From positions 496,001-560,000 of the forward strand of contig VWRR01000008.1 in assembly GCA_013995675.1 (NCBI GenBank): a stretch of 64,000 nt of DNA. Reading direction: 5' to 3'. Positions 9,204 to 19,779 of this stretch are shown piece after piece. Under the pieces are notes generated by a model, which searched no databases, had not been told where the DNA came from, and saw only the letters and a list, made by a program, of their open reading frames with translations. Origin of the DNA: Cyanidiococcus yangmingshanensis. Lineage: Eukaryota > Rhodophyta > Bangiophyceae > Cyanidiales > Cyanidiaceae. The first letter of the stretch is position 1, and each line of letters begins with the position of its first letter. Position numbers and translations under genes: made by a program.

Positions 9204-11845
9204 ATGAGCAGCCATTCTTCTGCTCGCAGGACGACAGTCTGGAAAGTTTTTGAAACTGAGAAACCAGGAACGATATCGCTTCGTGGCGCATCAAGTGTAG
9301 CTACAAACTCTGAGAACATTCTACGGAGGGCTCGAGAAGAGCGTTCTCGACGCGCGGAGCTGCGAGCCCAGGAACAAGCTGCGACTCGTTTACAGACAGT
9401 TTGGAGAAGATACTGTGACCTTCTTCATTTGTATAGTGAGCACGACCAGGTTCTATTTCAAGTTAGCGCGGTGACTGACTCCCGAGCGACTGCGGAGCAA
9501 CTTCTCAGTCTCCACAGCGGACGCCTTCTGCGAAGCCTGTGCTTTCTTACCATATTCTCTAGGGGTCGAAACTGCACTGCACGTATTCTTTGGGATGAAT
9601 GGCGAGGATCGATAAGCCAACTGGTCCGCAGCGTAGAGTTGTCGAACGTTGTGAAAAGTCGCATTTTGGTTGCTTCCGTTTTGCAGGGCGATGAGGCTTT
9701 CTTTCTGGAAAACGCGCGGCACTGTTGCATCATCGCGATTCGTTCCGCTGATGAACTCTACCAAGCAATGCAGGGCCGCACCGTTGGATACGCTGCGATC
9801 GAATTATGCCGCATTAGTGGACCATCGATCCATTTCGCAAGATTCATGCTACGGGTACCAAATTTCCCAACCCAGTTTTCGGATTACGATCTCCATGAAC
9901 TGGCGCGACTTTTCATGGAGAGTGTAAGAAAACTCATTGAGGATTGTGGAACTTCTCTTAGCGACGCCAGTCTGGAGCGGATTCGTGATATAGTGATCGC
10001 TCTGCCGCCGACAAAAGACCACGTTTTCGTTCTTAATTTCGTAACGCATCGATTACGCAGTTGGGAGGCCCTTTCCGTCAGATTAATGAATGATGAGTTG
10101 TTTTTGCGTGACCTGATACAGTCGCTCGGATGGGAGCCGAAAAGCTGGAGCAGCTTCGCTGACTTGCTCGAAAAATACGAGGCTATTGACACGCGTATAT
10201 GTTCCATTCTAGCTTTCTGGCATTCACGCGATTGTTTACGTCAGATGTGGAATTCGCTGAGATTCGCATCGTCAGGACCACTTTTGAAGCTTTTTTCTGA
10301 ATCGTTTCGCATATCTACTTTGGTGATGGATGACGATGATTTTTACACATCGAGTAATCTTTCATTCGTTTCTGAGGTTTCTGCGGAGCTGAAAGAGCAG
10401 CTCTTTTGGAAACTTTACAATGCATCATCGGGAGCTCGCGCGCTCGACAGGGCACTTTGGGATTTCGCTCAACCGGGCACGGTGCAGGCAACAAGCCGAC
10501 TGCTGCTTGCATTGTGGGCGAGAGACGCCCGTCGCCCGTTTTCCACTGACAGTGAACCCCTGTTAGAGGTGGCTGCGGCCCGAAAAGCATCCGAGCTCTT
10601 CATTCGGGATTCTGTTCGAAAGGGCTGTGACGTGCCTTTGCTACGGATGGCTCCATTCACGGTACCATTTGAAACTCGGGTCCGTGTATTCCATGGGTGC
10701 GTTGCTGCGGAAAAGGCCCGTGCAGGAGGAGGCATATCTTTTTTCGGTATGAACGGAGTCTGGGTGACCATTCGTCGCAATTTTATATTCGAAGATGCAT
10801 TTGCGCAGCTGAACTCTCTCGGTGCGCGTCTTCGTGAAAATATCCGGGTCAAATTCGTAGATGAGCATGGACTCGAAGAAGCTGGCGTGGACGGCGGCGG
10901 GGTATTCAAAGAATTCATGCACCAGCTTGTTCGCCTCTCCTTTTCGCCTTCACATTATGGTTTGTTTAAGGCCACGGATGGTGGTGAATTGTACCCGAAC
11001 CCTGCCTCGAGTGTCATAGCGCCAACAAACCATCTGGAGCAGTTTACTTTTTTGGGGCGGATCTTAGGCAAAGCGCTTTATGATGCGGTTCTCGTGGATC
11101 TGCCCATAGCATCATTTTTCCTTCGAAAACTTCTGGGTATCAGCAACGATCTGAATGATTTGCGTTCGCTCGATCCGGAGCTCCATCGAAATCTGAAATT
11201 CTTGAGATATGCAGATGCTGATTCGTTTGTTGATTTGGGTCTGACCTTTACTGTGGTCGACAATGATTTCGGGGAGGCGGTTGAAAAGGAGCTCGTGCCT
11301 GGTGGCAGTTCTCTTCCGGTTACTTGGAACAACCGTCTCGAATACATGCACCGCGTAGCAGATTATCGACTGAATAGGCGAATCAAGCAACAGACCATGG
11401 CTTTTATAAGTGGATTCTTTGACGTCATTCAAAAGAGTGGATTGAGATGTTCAACGAGCGCGAGCTTCGCGAGTTGATCTCGGGTGATCGCTCGGGCAAG
11501 ATCGACACCAGTAACCTTCGCGACAACGTGACCTATTCGGGCGGGTACACCGAAAATTCAGAGACGATACATCTCTTCTGGCAGGTTGTCGAGGAAGATC
11601 TCTCGGATACGGAGCGCGCCGCGTTGTTGCAATTTGTGACGAGTTCGCCTCGCGCTCCACTGCTGGGCTTCCAGTACTTGAATCCTCCTTTTTGTATTCA
11701 AAAAGCTGGCGAGGATACATCCCGATATCCTACGGCGTCGACCTGTATGAATTTGCTGAAGTTGCCGCCGTACACGACTCGTGACGCTGTACGCGAGAAA
11801 TTGAAGTATGCCATCATGCAAAACACTGGCTTCGATTTATCCTGA
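9204..11845 (+). CDS. HECT E3 ubiquitin ligase, UBE3C/HUL5/UPL6-7 type, with one-base frame offset
   Basis: If read continuously this gene encodes about 880 residues. An IQ-like motif, AATRLQTVWRRYCD, lies near residue 65, as in UBE3C. The HECT N-lobe follows from about residue 510, with VDGGGVFKEFMHQLVRLSF and LEQFTFLGRILGKALYDAV. The C-lobe, with catalytic-cysteine block PTASTCMNLLKLP and the typical end NTGFDLS, is encoded in a different frame. The switch lies at 11433-11437: upstream frame ends GFFDVIQK and downstream frame resumes WIEMFNERELRELI. UBE3C has exactly one residue between these blocks, so the sequence appears to lack one base there. The first frame alone stops at 11477 and would lose the catalytic cysteine. 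Such ligases extend ubiquitin chains, partly at the proteasome. A sequencing error, a real lesion or programmed slippage are all possible; the intact C-lobe argues against old decay. Confidence 0.88.
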
Positions 11846-13584
11846 GACTCTGCACAGACTAAATAGGTTAGAATGTTGGAACAGACTGCATGCACAGACT
11901 AGTGGCATCTCGAATCTGCGCAGAAAGATCGATCGGGGGGGACTCGTCAGGCACGAATGATCCACGAAAGTTTGCGGAAGATTCCGTAATCGTCAATCAA
12001 GGAAACCCGATAAGGTCCACTGAAAGTCACAGTCTCGTACACAGCATTGTTTCACTCTCTGATCATAAAGCTTATTCAAATGGAGATCTCAGGATTGCAA
12101 CACGATTGCAGACAGGCGCATGGGTTACTGAGAACTCGTAGTATCTGGAATGGTAAAGTTCTAAGAAACTGATTCGAATGTGCCATGGACCCGGTGGAAT
12201 CATCGGTTTGACAGACTGGTGCGCGAATCACGCAGACAGAACAAGAGATCCATCGGATAACGCCGTTTCTGGTACCGGGGAGATTTCAGAAAGCTTGGGC
12301 TCATTCTGGCGTGCCCGATGGTATTTTTACTCGTTGGGGCTTTCTTGGAGCTAATGTTGGGTGAATAAGTCGATATCCGTATGCCTCAGGTGGGGTATCG
12401 CTTTACAGAACTTCAGCATCCTCATCGCATACATTTCGTGGCGCATACCTGAGACAGATCTTGTGTTGTATGATCAAGTGCGAAGTCCGTCGGATGATTC
12501 TGATCTCTGTTGAACATATGCATCTTTTTAGCAATTGCGTAAATTTACCGAGAGTTCTCTAAACAACTCATGGAAGCTAAAGATAGAGGCGATTTGGTGC
12601 CCGTTAACCCTCTTAAAGATCCAGAATAATACACATCAAGAAGCCAGGCAAGCAGGGCTTGGAAATTTTCGTCCTGGTGCCCATCTCCGTAGGGCACGAC
12701 CCTTGTCGTATTGCGGTTTGCCGAGTTTCCGAGACGTATTGTCCAATTCTGTGCTACCTCTGCCTGTGTCGTTCGTTTGGACCGAGCCTTGCAGCCTTGG
12801 GTTTTGAGGCTTCTTCGGGGGCATTAATATTCACTCGTCTTTGCATTCGCAGAACACATCCCTCCCAGGCAAAAGCGATGAAGTGTCTGAAGAGATTTGC
12901 GAGCACACGGGGTTTCTGCTGCCTCGGACAGTGCTTCGGCTCCTAGTTTGTTTTGAGCAGAGTCTTGCGAGAGAAAGGCTTCCTAGCTAGTCGCATTCAC
13001 AGTACTCCATTGATCAGTGGTACGAATCTGGGATAAAGCATTGGACCACGACTTTATCATAGGCTCTCCTTTTCAAATAGTGATGCTACCCGATAGCTGT
13101 GAGAGGGACGCAGCCACTAACAGAAAAGCGCGCATTGAATGAGCGGTTGGCCGCAAAGCATGAGAAAATGCGGCCATATATGAGCTTCTTCAGGCTGTCC
13201 GAACGTTCGAAAATCCTCCGGGATCTTGCGGGCGAGGATTCGCAGATTATCTCGCGCAAAAGGAAGCATTCTTCTCCATTCGCGACCACATTGTACGCAA
13301 ACATACAGAATCCACTTTATTGTCTGCGTCAGATTACCAAAAAGATCATCTTCTTCACCAAATCATTGTATGCTCGCTGATTTTTCATAGAGAAGACCGA
13401 AGCTCATTTCAGAAATTTTTGTCTGGGCCACAGCCTACCTCTAATCGATTGACGGCTCTTTTGGTCAGCTTTCCAAAAGTCGTATTTACACAGATGCGTA
13501 TTCTTCCCTGTAATTCCATGCTTCAACTGGCCCGAATGGAGAACTTGGTAGGTCTATTTCTGCGAGCGTCTAAGCGAGTGCATT
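11846..13584. other. Gene-free stretch between convergent HECT ligase and ChlD genes
   Basis: About 1.7 kb lies between convergent genes. An open frame of 93 codons at 13099-13380 (basic, with KRKHSS near its middle) is the best of several weak candidates but has no homologue that I recognise, so I do not call it. No repeat or structured RNA was seen. Such a long gap between convergent stops is more than two 3' ends need, so an unrecognised noncoding gene is possible. Confidence 0.35.
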
Positions 13585-15795
13585 TTATAACTGGCGCATC
13601 TGTTTTATGGCCTCGGCCGCGACTCCTGCCACGGCAGCATCGGTTGCTCGTGGTATGTAATGATAGGTGCCTCCCGCTGTCTGAGCCAGCTCTTTGGCCA
13701 ATCCTGTGCTCACAAACTTATTCTCACTGTCGATAACGAGCATACTGAATCCGCTGATGCTTCGAATTTTCTTTGCTAGGTCAAGAACTTCATTCTTCAA
13801 CTCATCCTTGGTGGGTTTTTGCTCCACTTTTTCTCCTAAAGAAACTTTCAGCGGAATGTTCGCCCGACCATCAGAGATGAGAACGAGCACGCAGCGCCCA
13901 ATATCTCCGCTTTTCATCGCATTCATTCCAACACGGGCTGCCGCTGTGAGCGCGTGTGCAAGTGGCGATCCACCTCCACATGGCATGGTCTCGAGGCGTC
14001 GCTTCGCCATGCTCACTGAACGAGTCGGTGGCAGCAGGACATTCGCGGTTTCGCCGCCGAATGTGATTAAAGCAATCTGGTCTCTAGACTGATACGCCTC
14101 TGAGAGCAGACGAATAGCTGCTCCTTTTGCTGAGCTCATTCGGTTCAATGCCATCGACCCGGATGCATCAACAATGAAAATGACCAGTGCACCTGCTTTC
14201 CGAGCCATGCGCTTCGCACGCAGATCTGAGGGTTCTACAAAAACCCTCCTTCCAGTTTTGCCCGCATGTCGAGCCCTTCTTGCTCGCTGGTAGGGCGCTG
14301 CTGCACGTATGGTAGCGTCGATAGCGACTCGCTTCACCTTTCCTCGAGGCAGCATAGCTTTCACGTAGCGGCCCCGTTCTTCTGAAAAAATCACCCCGCG
14401 ACCACCGCTCGCTCCACTTTTTTGCTTTCCCTGTGTCATGTTCAGCAGTTCCGGGTCGATTGGGACACCCTCGGGATCGAACATAAATTCCTCAGGTACA
14501 GGAGGCGCCTCTTCAACGTTGTTTTCATCCTCTGTTTCGTCTTCCTCGTCGATATCATTGTCATCATCGTCATTGTTTTGTTCATTTGATGGAGGAGGTG
14601 GCGGTGGCGGACGATTTTGTTGTACATTATCCTCTTGATTGTCACGATAGATAATTTTTGCTCTCGGAAAGATAGCCAAGCGAACCGCAAGCCTCAAATC
14701 CTGTTCGTTCACTCGATTTCGTCCTTCTAGCGCCGCATTCGCTCGCGCGAGCTCCGCGGCGAAGATTTCGGCTCTGTGACCTTGCACGCCGCCACGGATA
14801 GCTTCTTCACACAAATATTCTAGCTGCTTTCTGGCAACGACTACATCTTGGTGCTCTTCACGAGCGAAAATGATCCGTTGCCGTATCTCCTCTGTGACGC
14901 CCTTGTACTTAATCGCAAATTTGCGAGGATCCCGAAAAAATTCGGCTACTGCATTCACTGCTTGGATTCGCTCATCAATGGAAAGAGGCGGGGCATCAGC
15001 GTTGACGATTGCAGCCATGCGGTCAGCCAAATGTGGTCGGATGGGACCTTCCTCTGGGTTGAAAGTCGCAACGAGCAAAGGTTCGCATGAATAGCTGTAC
15101 GAAATGCCCTCGCGCTCTACGAGCACTCTGCCCTCAGAGACCACAGAGAGCAAGAGATTCACGATCCCTTCGTCCAAAAGATTGATATCATCAATATAGA
15201 GAATACCGCGGTGAGCTCGGGCGAGGACACCGGGCTGGAAAATGGTTTCACCGAGTTTCATAGAGCGCTCGATGTCGATCGAACCCACTAACCGATCCTC
15301 GGTAGCGTTCAACGGCACCTGTACAAAGGGAGCTGGAACGACGGATCTTCTACTTTCCGGAACATCTTCTCCTGGAACCTCGTTGTACGGGGAGCCAAGA
15401 ACTATCTCAATCGGCGGAAGCAGTGCATGCACAGCTCGTGCCATTACAGACTTGGCTGTGCCTCGTCCGCCAGATATCAGAACCCCGCCAACGCGTGGGT
15501 TAACCGCAGCAAGCAAGAGCGCTAGCTTCACCGTATCGTGCCCCACAATGGCAGCAAGCGGGAAAGTCTCCGCCAGCCTTTCCTCGCTGCGGACAACGCC
15601 GCTCTCAGATTCGGCTAGTGTGTCCGGAGTCACAGCAGCAGTTTCCATGCAAAGTTGTCGTCCCGCTCTGCTCGGCAGCACGCGAAACCTACCTCTGTGA
15701 TGCAACGCCTGTTGCTTAAGAATAGTTGAGCTTCGGGCATAACCTCTCAGAGGTCTGTAGAGGTGAGCAGGGATAGAGACAAAGCAGGGCCACAT
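13585..15795 (-). CDS. CHLD: Magnesium chelatase subunit D, plastid precursor
   Basis: This 736-residue protein is the D subunit of magnesium chelatase, which inserts Mg2+ into protoporphyrin IX at the start of chlorophyll synthesis in the plastid. Residues 1-50 are basic and hydroxylated with no acidic residue, as in a transit peptide. The AAA+ module carries a Walker A-like [12 protein letters not shown] and a Walker B-like [12 protein letters not shown] run of seven prolines and a strongly acidic Asp/Glu/Asn linker (around residues 393-440) separates it from the C-terminal integrin I-like domain, where the MIDAS motif DASGSMA is intact. AAA-linker-VWA order and length are typical for ChlD. 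The ATG at 15795 gives the full transit peptide. It diverges from the FPP synthase gene with about 100 bp between starts. Confidence 0.95.
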   Translation of the reverse strand: MWPCFVSIPAHLYRPLRGYARSSTILKQQALHHRGRFRVLPSRAGRQLCMETAAVTPDTLAESESGVVRSEERLAETFPLAAIVGHDTVKLALLLAAVNPRVGGVLISGGRGTAKSVMARAVHALLPPIEIVLGSPYNEVPGEDVPESRRSVVPAPFVQVPLNATEDRLVGSIDIERSMKLGETIFQPGVLARAHRGILYIDDINLLDEGIVNLLLSVVSEGRVLVEREGISYSYSCEPLLVATFNPEEGPIRPHLADRMAAIVNADAPPLSIDERIQAVNAVAEFFRDPRKFAIKYKGVTEEIRQRIIFAREEHQDVVVARKQLEYLCEEAIRGGVQGHRAEIFAAELARANAALEGRNRVNEQDLRLAVRLAIFPRAKIIYRDNQEDNVQQNRPPPPPPPSNEQNNDDDDNDIDEEDETEDENNVEEAPPVPEEFMFDPEGVPIDPELLNMTQGKQKSGASGGRGVIFSEERGRYVKAMLPRGKVKRVAIDATIRAAAPYQRARRARHAGKTGRRVFVEPSDLRAKRMARKAGALVIFIVDASGSMALNRMSSAKGAAIRLLSEAYQSRDQIALITFGGETANVLLPPTRSVSMAKRRLETMPCGGGSPLAHALTAAARVGMNAMKSGDIGRCVLVLISDGRANIPLKVSLGEKVEQKPTKDELKNEVLDLAKKIRSISGFSMLVIDSENKFVSTGLAKELAQTAGGTYHYIPRATDAAVAGVAAEAIKQMRQL

Positions 15796-15892
15796 TTTCC
15801 AGAGCTGCTTAAAAGAACATGAGCTCAGACTTGAATTGGTTCACGACGACGCGCGATGGAATATGCAGTTGTAGTATTGGCGCTGATACTTC
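15796..15892. promoter_or_regulatory. Short divergent promoter region, ChlD / FPP synthase
   Basis: Only 97 bp separate the divergent start codons of ChlD and farnesyl diphosphate synthase, so both promoters must share or overlap this stretch, or extend into the neighbouring coding sequence. No specific element was recognised. The pairing of chlorophyll and isoprenoid supply genes may be chance. Confidence 0.5.
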
Positions 15893-16951
15893 ATGGATAT
15901 CAGAGAAGAGTTTTTGACTTCATACGAAAGGATCCGGGATGAGGTTCTATCGGATCTGAAGTCTGAAGAGTTTCAGCTTCCAGATGAAATCTTTGAAAGA
16001 GTCAGATTCTGCGTTGACTATAACGTTCCGCACGGGAAGCTGAACCGCGGCTTGACTGTCGTCGAGGCGTACCGGGCGTCTCGTGGCGGCCCTCCGATAG
16101 AAGCTCTTTCAGAAACGGAACGGCAGGATGCTTTTTTGCTCGGCTGGTGCGTGGAATGGCTCCAGGCATTTTTTCTTGTCGCTGATGACGTTATGGACGG
16201 CAGCAAAACGCGTCGCGGGCGTCCCTGCTATTACTTGTTAGACAATATCGGTCTAAGTGCTGTGAACGATAGCTTACTCCTGGAGGCACATATATATCGC
16301 TTGCTGCGAAACAGGTTTCGAGGAAGAAATGAGGATCTTGAACTTTATACCGACCTGATGGAACTCTTCCTCAGTGTCACATACAGCACTGAGATAGGTC
16401 AAATGCTGGATCTAAGCTCTAGCACAGGATCCGAGGTTCGTCTCGAAGATTTCACAGAACAGAACCTGTTGCGGATCTATCGCTTGAAAACATCGACCTA
16501 CAGCTTCTTTCTCCCAGTTGCGTTAGGGATGCGTCTCGCTGGTGTTCGCAACGCCGCGCACTACCGAATCGCACGGGAAGTTCTCCTTGAAATGGGTATC
16601 TACTTTCAGGCACAGGACGATTTCCTTGACTGTTTTGGGGACCCATCAGTCACAGGAAAGGTTGGCACCGACATTGAAGAGAGGAAATGTACCTGGCTGA
16701 TCGTGGAGGCCATCAAGTGCTGTACGTCTGCTCAAAAAGAGATTTTGCGGACTTGCTACGGCAGGGAGGATGCGGCATGCGTCGCCCGAGTGAAGCAGCT
16801 TTATCATGAGCTAGGCCTGCCTCAACGGTTTCAGTTGTACGAGCAGAAAATGTATGAGCAGATGCAACAGAAACTTGGGAACTTGGATGCTGATTTTCCG
16901 GTGGATGCTCTTAATTTTCTTCTCAAAAGCATCTACAAGAGGTCGAAGTAG
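15893..16951 (+). CDS. Farnesyl diphosphate synthase
   Basis: This 352-residue all-helical trans-prenyltransferase condenses DMAPP and then GPP with IPP to form farnesyl diphosphate, the precursor for sterols, dolichol and prenylation. The first aspartate-rich motif is FFLVADDVMDGSKTRRG and the second is YFQAQDDFLDCFGD, followed by TGKVGTDIEERKCTWL. The substrate-binding motif YRLKTSTYSFFLPVALGM is present. Bulky residues before the first DD motif (LQAFFLVADD) favour a C15 product. The C-terminus YKRSK matches the basic tail of eukaryotic FPP synthases. Full length, no plastid extension, so probably cytosolic. Downstream lies repeat copy 2. Confidence 0.93.
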   Translation: MDIREEFLTSYERIRDEVLSDLKSEEFQLPDEIFERVRFCVDYNVPHGKLNRGLTVVEAYRASRGGPPIEALSETERQDAFLLGWCVEWLQAFFLVADDVMDGSKTRRGRPCYYLLDNIGLSAVNDSLLLEAHIYRLLRNRFRGRNEDLELYTDLMELFLSVTYSTEIGQMLDLSSSTGSEVRLEDFTEQNLLRIYRLKTSTYSFFLPVALGMRLAGVRNAAHYRIAREVLLEMGIYFQAQDDFLDCFGDPSVTGKVGTDIEERKCTWLIVEAIKCCTSAQKEILRTCYGREDAACVARVKQLYHELGLPQRFQLYEQKMYEQMQQKLGNLDADFPVDALNFLLKSIYKRSK

Positions 16952-17347
16952 TTCTTGTGCGTCTTGGCGCGACCTAAAAGAAAGATTGACGATCAGATAT
17001 CGTCGGTGCAAACCATCATCGAGTCTTTCGGAAAAGGGCTGATGTCACGCGCAATCTTTTGAGTATCCGAGCGCAGCCGAACAAGCGTTGAAAGGGTCGC
17101 AGAATATGTTGTTACGCCCTATGGTTTTGAAATGAACTCTGCCACAATTAATTACCGACCCCGTGAGTCGAAACGCATCGAAGGATAGCTACAAGTTCGG
17201 ACCTCTTTTCGACAGACGATACAAACGTATTTGGTGTGCTCGTCGTTGTTATTCACGGTGGCGCTGATCCATGCAGTTTTCTTGAGTGAATTCCCTGGCG
17301 CTCTCTGAACACATTGCTTGGGCAATGACACTGTGCACTAAAAGGCA
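16952..17347. other. Intergenic before repeat copy 2
   Basis: About 400 bp hold the 3' end of FPP synthase and lead into the repeat. No gene or motif was recognised. Directly left of the repeat, weak similarity to the corresponding flank of copy 1 (aaaaggt/aaaaggc) may mean that the original duplication extended further and has decayed. Confidence 0.35.
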
Positions 17348-18397
17348 GGTTTGACGCGACGCTATCTCGCAGGGCACATGTCTGACACAGCCGCACTCCG
17401 GATTGGGCGCGATGAAACGCAACAGGTCGTGTTTCGCGCATCATCGACACATAAGAATCACAAAGTTGCGTCTGTTGTGCTCAGAGTTGACGATGACTAG
17501 CAAGCCGCATCGCGTGTGCTGAACATCAAAGGAGGCTTCTCCAAAAAGAAGCATATCAGCTTTATCCGATTCCCTGCTTGGTTCTCGATCCCGCGAGTTC
17601 TGCGAGGAGCCACGCGCCTGCAAGCGTTCGAGGCGCCCCACTATCTGCAGCTTTTGTTTGCGCGATATGTTTCGACGCCATCGCGTTCTTTCTTGGTCTC
17701 GCACTCTGGCATCGAACCTGGTGTCCGGTGGTCTCGCACTCTGGCATCGAACCTGGTGCCCGGTGGTCTCGCGCTCCAACATTGCACCTGGTGTCCGGTG
17801 GTCTCGCACCCCAACATTGCACCTGGTGCCCGGTGGTCTTGCACGGGAACTGTCGCATGACCCGCTGCTGCCGCGTTCAGGTTTGCCGGAACAGTCTGGA
17901 AACGAGCTTTTGAGCGCTCATAATAAACTCTCTTTGGTTTCCTGGAGGCCTCTCAGATGGACAGCTCTCTGCTGCGTCGGGCAGGGCACAAGTGGGCGAC
18001 CGGTGCCCTTCCTACGTCCTATTGAGGAGTCGGTCTCTCTCTCTAGTGCTTTCCTCACTTCAGCCAGGTTCATCGGAGCTGCCGCGCGTCAGTTTGTTGG
18101 AGGCCTTCGGCATCTGCCGGTCTGTTGATGCCTCGTTTCCATGGCTTGTATACGCTCCTCGTCTCTGTTTCCCGTATGGACTGCCTGCTGGTCGTTGGCA
18201 CTTGGTTTCTATGGCTTTTACAAGCTAATCTTGCCACCGTTTCCCGTATGGACTGCCTGCTGGTCGTTCGAGGCTCCGTTTCCGCTCCCCGCAGACGCTG
18301 ACTCGGACGCATCAACTGTTTTGCGAGGTTTCTTTCCTGTGCAACGGGTTTGCTGGGCTGCATCGCCTGCAGGAGAGTGTCGAGGTCTTCGTTGCAG
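17348..18397 (+). repeat. Dispersed direct repeat, copy 2 (1.05 kb)
   Basis: This is the second copy of the element at 3395-4584, in the same orientation about 13.9 kb away. It contains four 35-bp units instead of eight and the same internal 72-bp duplication (18167-18268). The right half (561 bp) aligns without gaps to copy 1 with about five substitutions. It ends after the same cttcgttgcag, then the flanks are unrelated. No transposase or terminal repeats are visible. The two copies bracket a block from the small unknown gene through FPP synthase. Confidence 0.9.
17697..17836 (+). repeat. 35-bp minisatellite, 4 units
   Basis: There are four 35-bp units in the order A A B B-like, matching units 5-8 of the eight-unit array in copy 1, including the position-specific gcccgg/gtccgg variants and the terminal caccccaacattgcac unit. 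The array is free of stop codons on both strands. Confidence 0.95.
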
Positions 18398-18862
18398 AAC
18401 CAAATGAGTTTTCTTCCAAGGGTTTGGAATAAATTTCCTGAAACTTTTCTCTGTCAAAGAGCAGGATAAACTTAATGTCTGCTTTCTTCATGGATATACT
18501 GCTGCAGGATCTATGTTTTGATTCTCGAAAAATTCTAGCTATCAAATGCTATAAATTACTATACCGTCTACACAGTGCTCCGATATCGACGCTGCTTGTT
18601 CCCTTAGATGGCTGCTTATAAGACGAATATAACACCATAGGCCCTCTGATCTTCTCGCTTTGCACAGTCTCATAACATATTCATATTTTCTTGTTCTTCT
18701 CCTGAATCTCGTGACCAAGCGCCGCATGTTCGCTAGATTAATCTCGCAGTATGCTTCACTCTATCATGTGGTGGAGGAGCTCTGCAGAGTCTACTCTGAA
18801 CTCGAACCGAATAAAGGAGGCATAGGAAAATAACGCTTCCACGCACACTAAAGTGGGCGACC
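18398..18862. other. Intergenic right of repeat copy 2
   Basis: This stretch of about 465 bp is more AT-rich than its surroundings. I see no gene or motif. It may hold the promoter of the small frame that starts at 18863. Confidence 0.3.
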
Positions 18863-19165
18863 ATGAACAATCCGTTCTCCGGCAAAGGGTTTGGAGAGCT
18901 TCTTGATACCACTAGGGCAAGATGCCAAGCGCTATGGAAGGAATTCCAGCAAGGTATGGCGGTCGTTACCCACAATAGAGATACTTTCCAGTATCGTCAA
19001 ATGTATTCACTTGCCGAGCGGAGCAAACCTATATCTGCGATGCACTTGGTGTCGTCGCATCCAATGTTGGTTTTGGAAGCACATCTGGGCCTCCGGAATC
19101 TGGTAAGCAGCCTCCGGGGCGACGGAAGGCATGAACTCGTTCAAATCTTATTGAGCTTGCAGTAA
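18863..19165 (+). CDS. Small hypothetical protein (100 aa)
   Basis: An ATG-initiated frame of 100 residues with balanced composition and amphipathic helices (TTRARCQALWKEFQQGMAVV near residue 16 and a leucine-rich C-terminal half). No signal peptide, membrane segment or known domain is evident. No family was recognised. It stands alone between repeat copy 2 and NDUFA9, so support rests on composition only; it could be chance. Confidence 0.35.
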   Translation: MNNPFSGKGFGELLDTTRARCQALWKEFQQGMAVVTHNRDTFQYRQMYSLAERSKPISAMHLVSSHPMLVLEAHLGLRNLVSSLRGDGRHELVQILLSLQ

Positions 19166-19779
19166 GTTACATCTAGAGATTCCGATACCTCTCATTGGAT
19201 CTAGATGTGTTCGCAGCTCCCACTTTGTCTAGATTGCCGCGGAAGACTCAGTCTCTGACTTATATACCGCGCTTTCTTCTTTTTAGTGTTCGTTTAGGCG
19301 GTTCTGAGTTGGCTTTGAATGTCTTCCCGTTTGCATAGTTGGTTGCGAAGGGAGGTTCTGAACTATTCTTTTCTATTAAAATGTTTTCGCTGCATCCATC
19401 CGAAAATAAAACGTTTGTATACTGCTGCAGTATCGCAGTTTAAAAAATGTTCTGCACACGTACCTGGAGCATGAGATATTCTCGGCAGCGAATCTCGCTA
19501 TATGCCCTTCATCACGGGTGTATGGTCCTGAACTGGCCTGCGCCGAGACGAAAAGTGTTAGCTGCGGAGTGCCCTCCACACCGCACGAAATGACACGATC
19601 TTCAACCGCCGTTTAAGCTGCGGTTGCCAGCAGTTTGTACCTCCACAAAGAAACGATAGGAACGCTGCAACTACCCGGTTAGTCTCCAGCGGACTTGCAC
19701 TATCTTTGTCTCAGGTAAAAGTGCATTTTTTCTCGGAACCGATCGTCGAAGGCCCCAGCGAGTTTCGAAGCTTCAGGAA
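19166..19779. other. Intergenic upstream of NDUFA9
   Basis: About 610 bp without a supportable gene. It likely holds the promoter for NDUFA9 and perhaps also for the gamma-glutamyltransferase gene that follows NDUFA9 after only 21 bp. Confidence 0.3.

Noticed and set aside
14438-14638. Ser/Gly-rich frame on the plus strand inside ChlD
   Set aside because: It is the antisense of the acidic Asp/Glu/Pro linker of ChlD, a predictable shadow.
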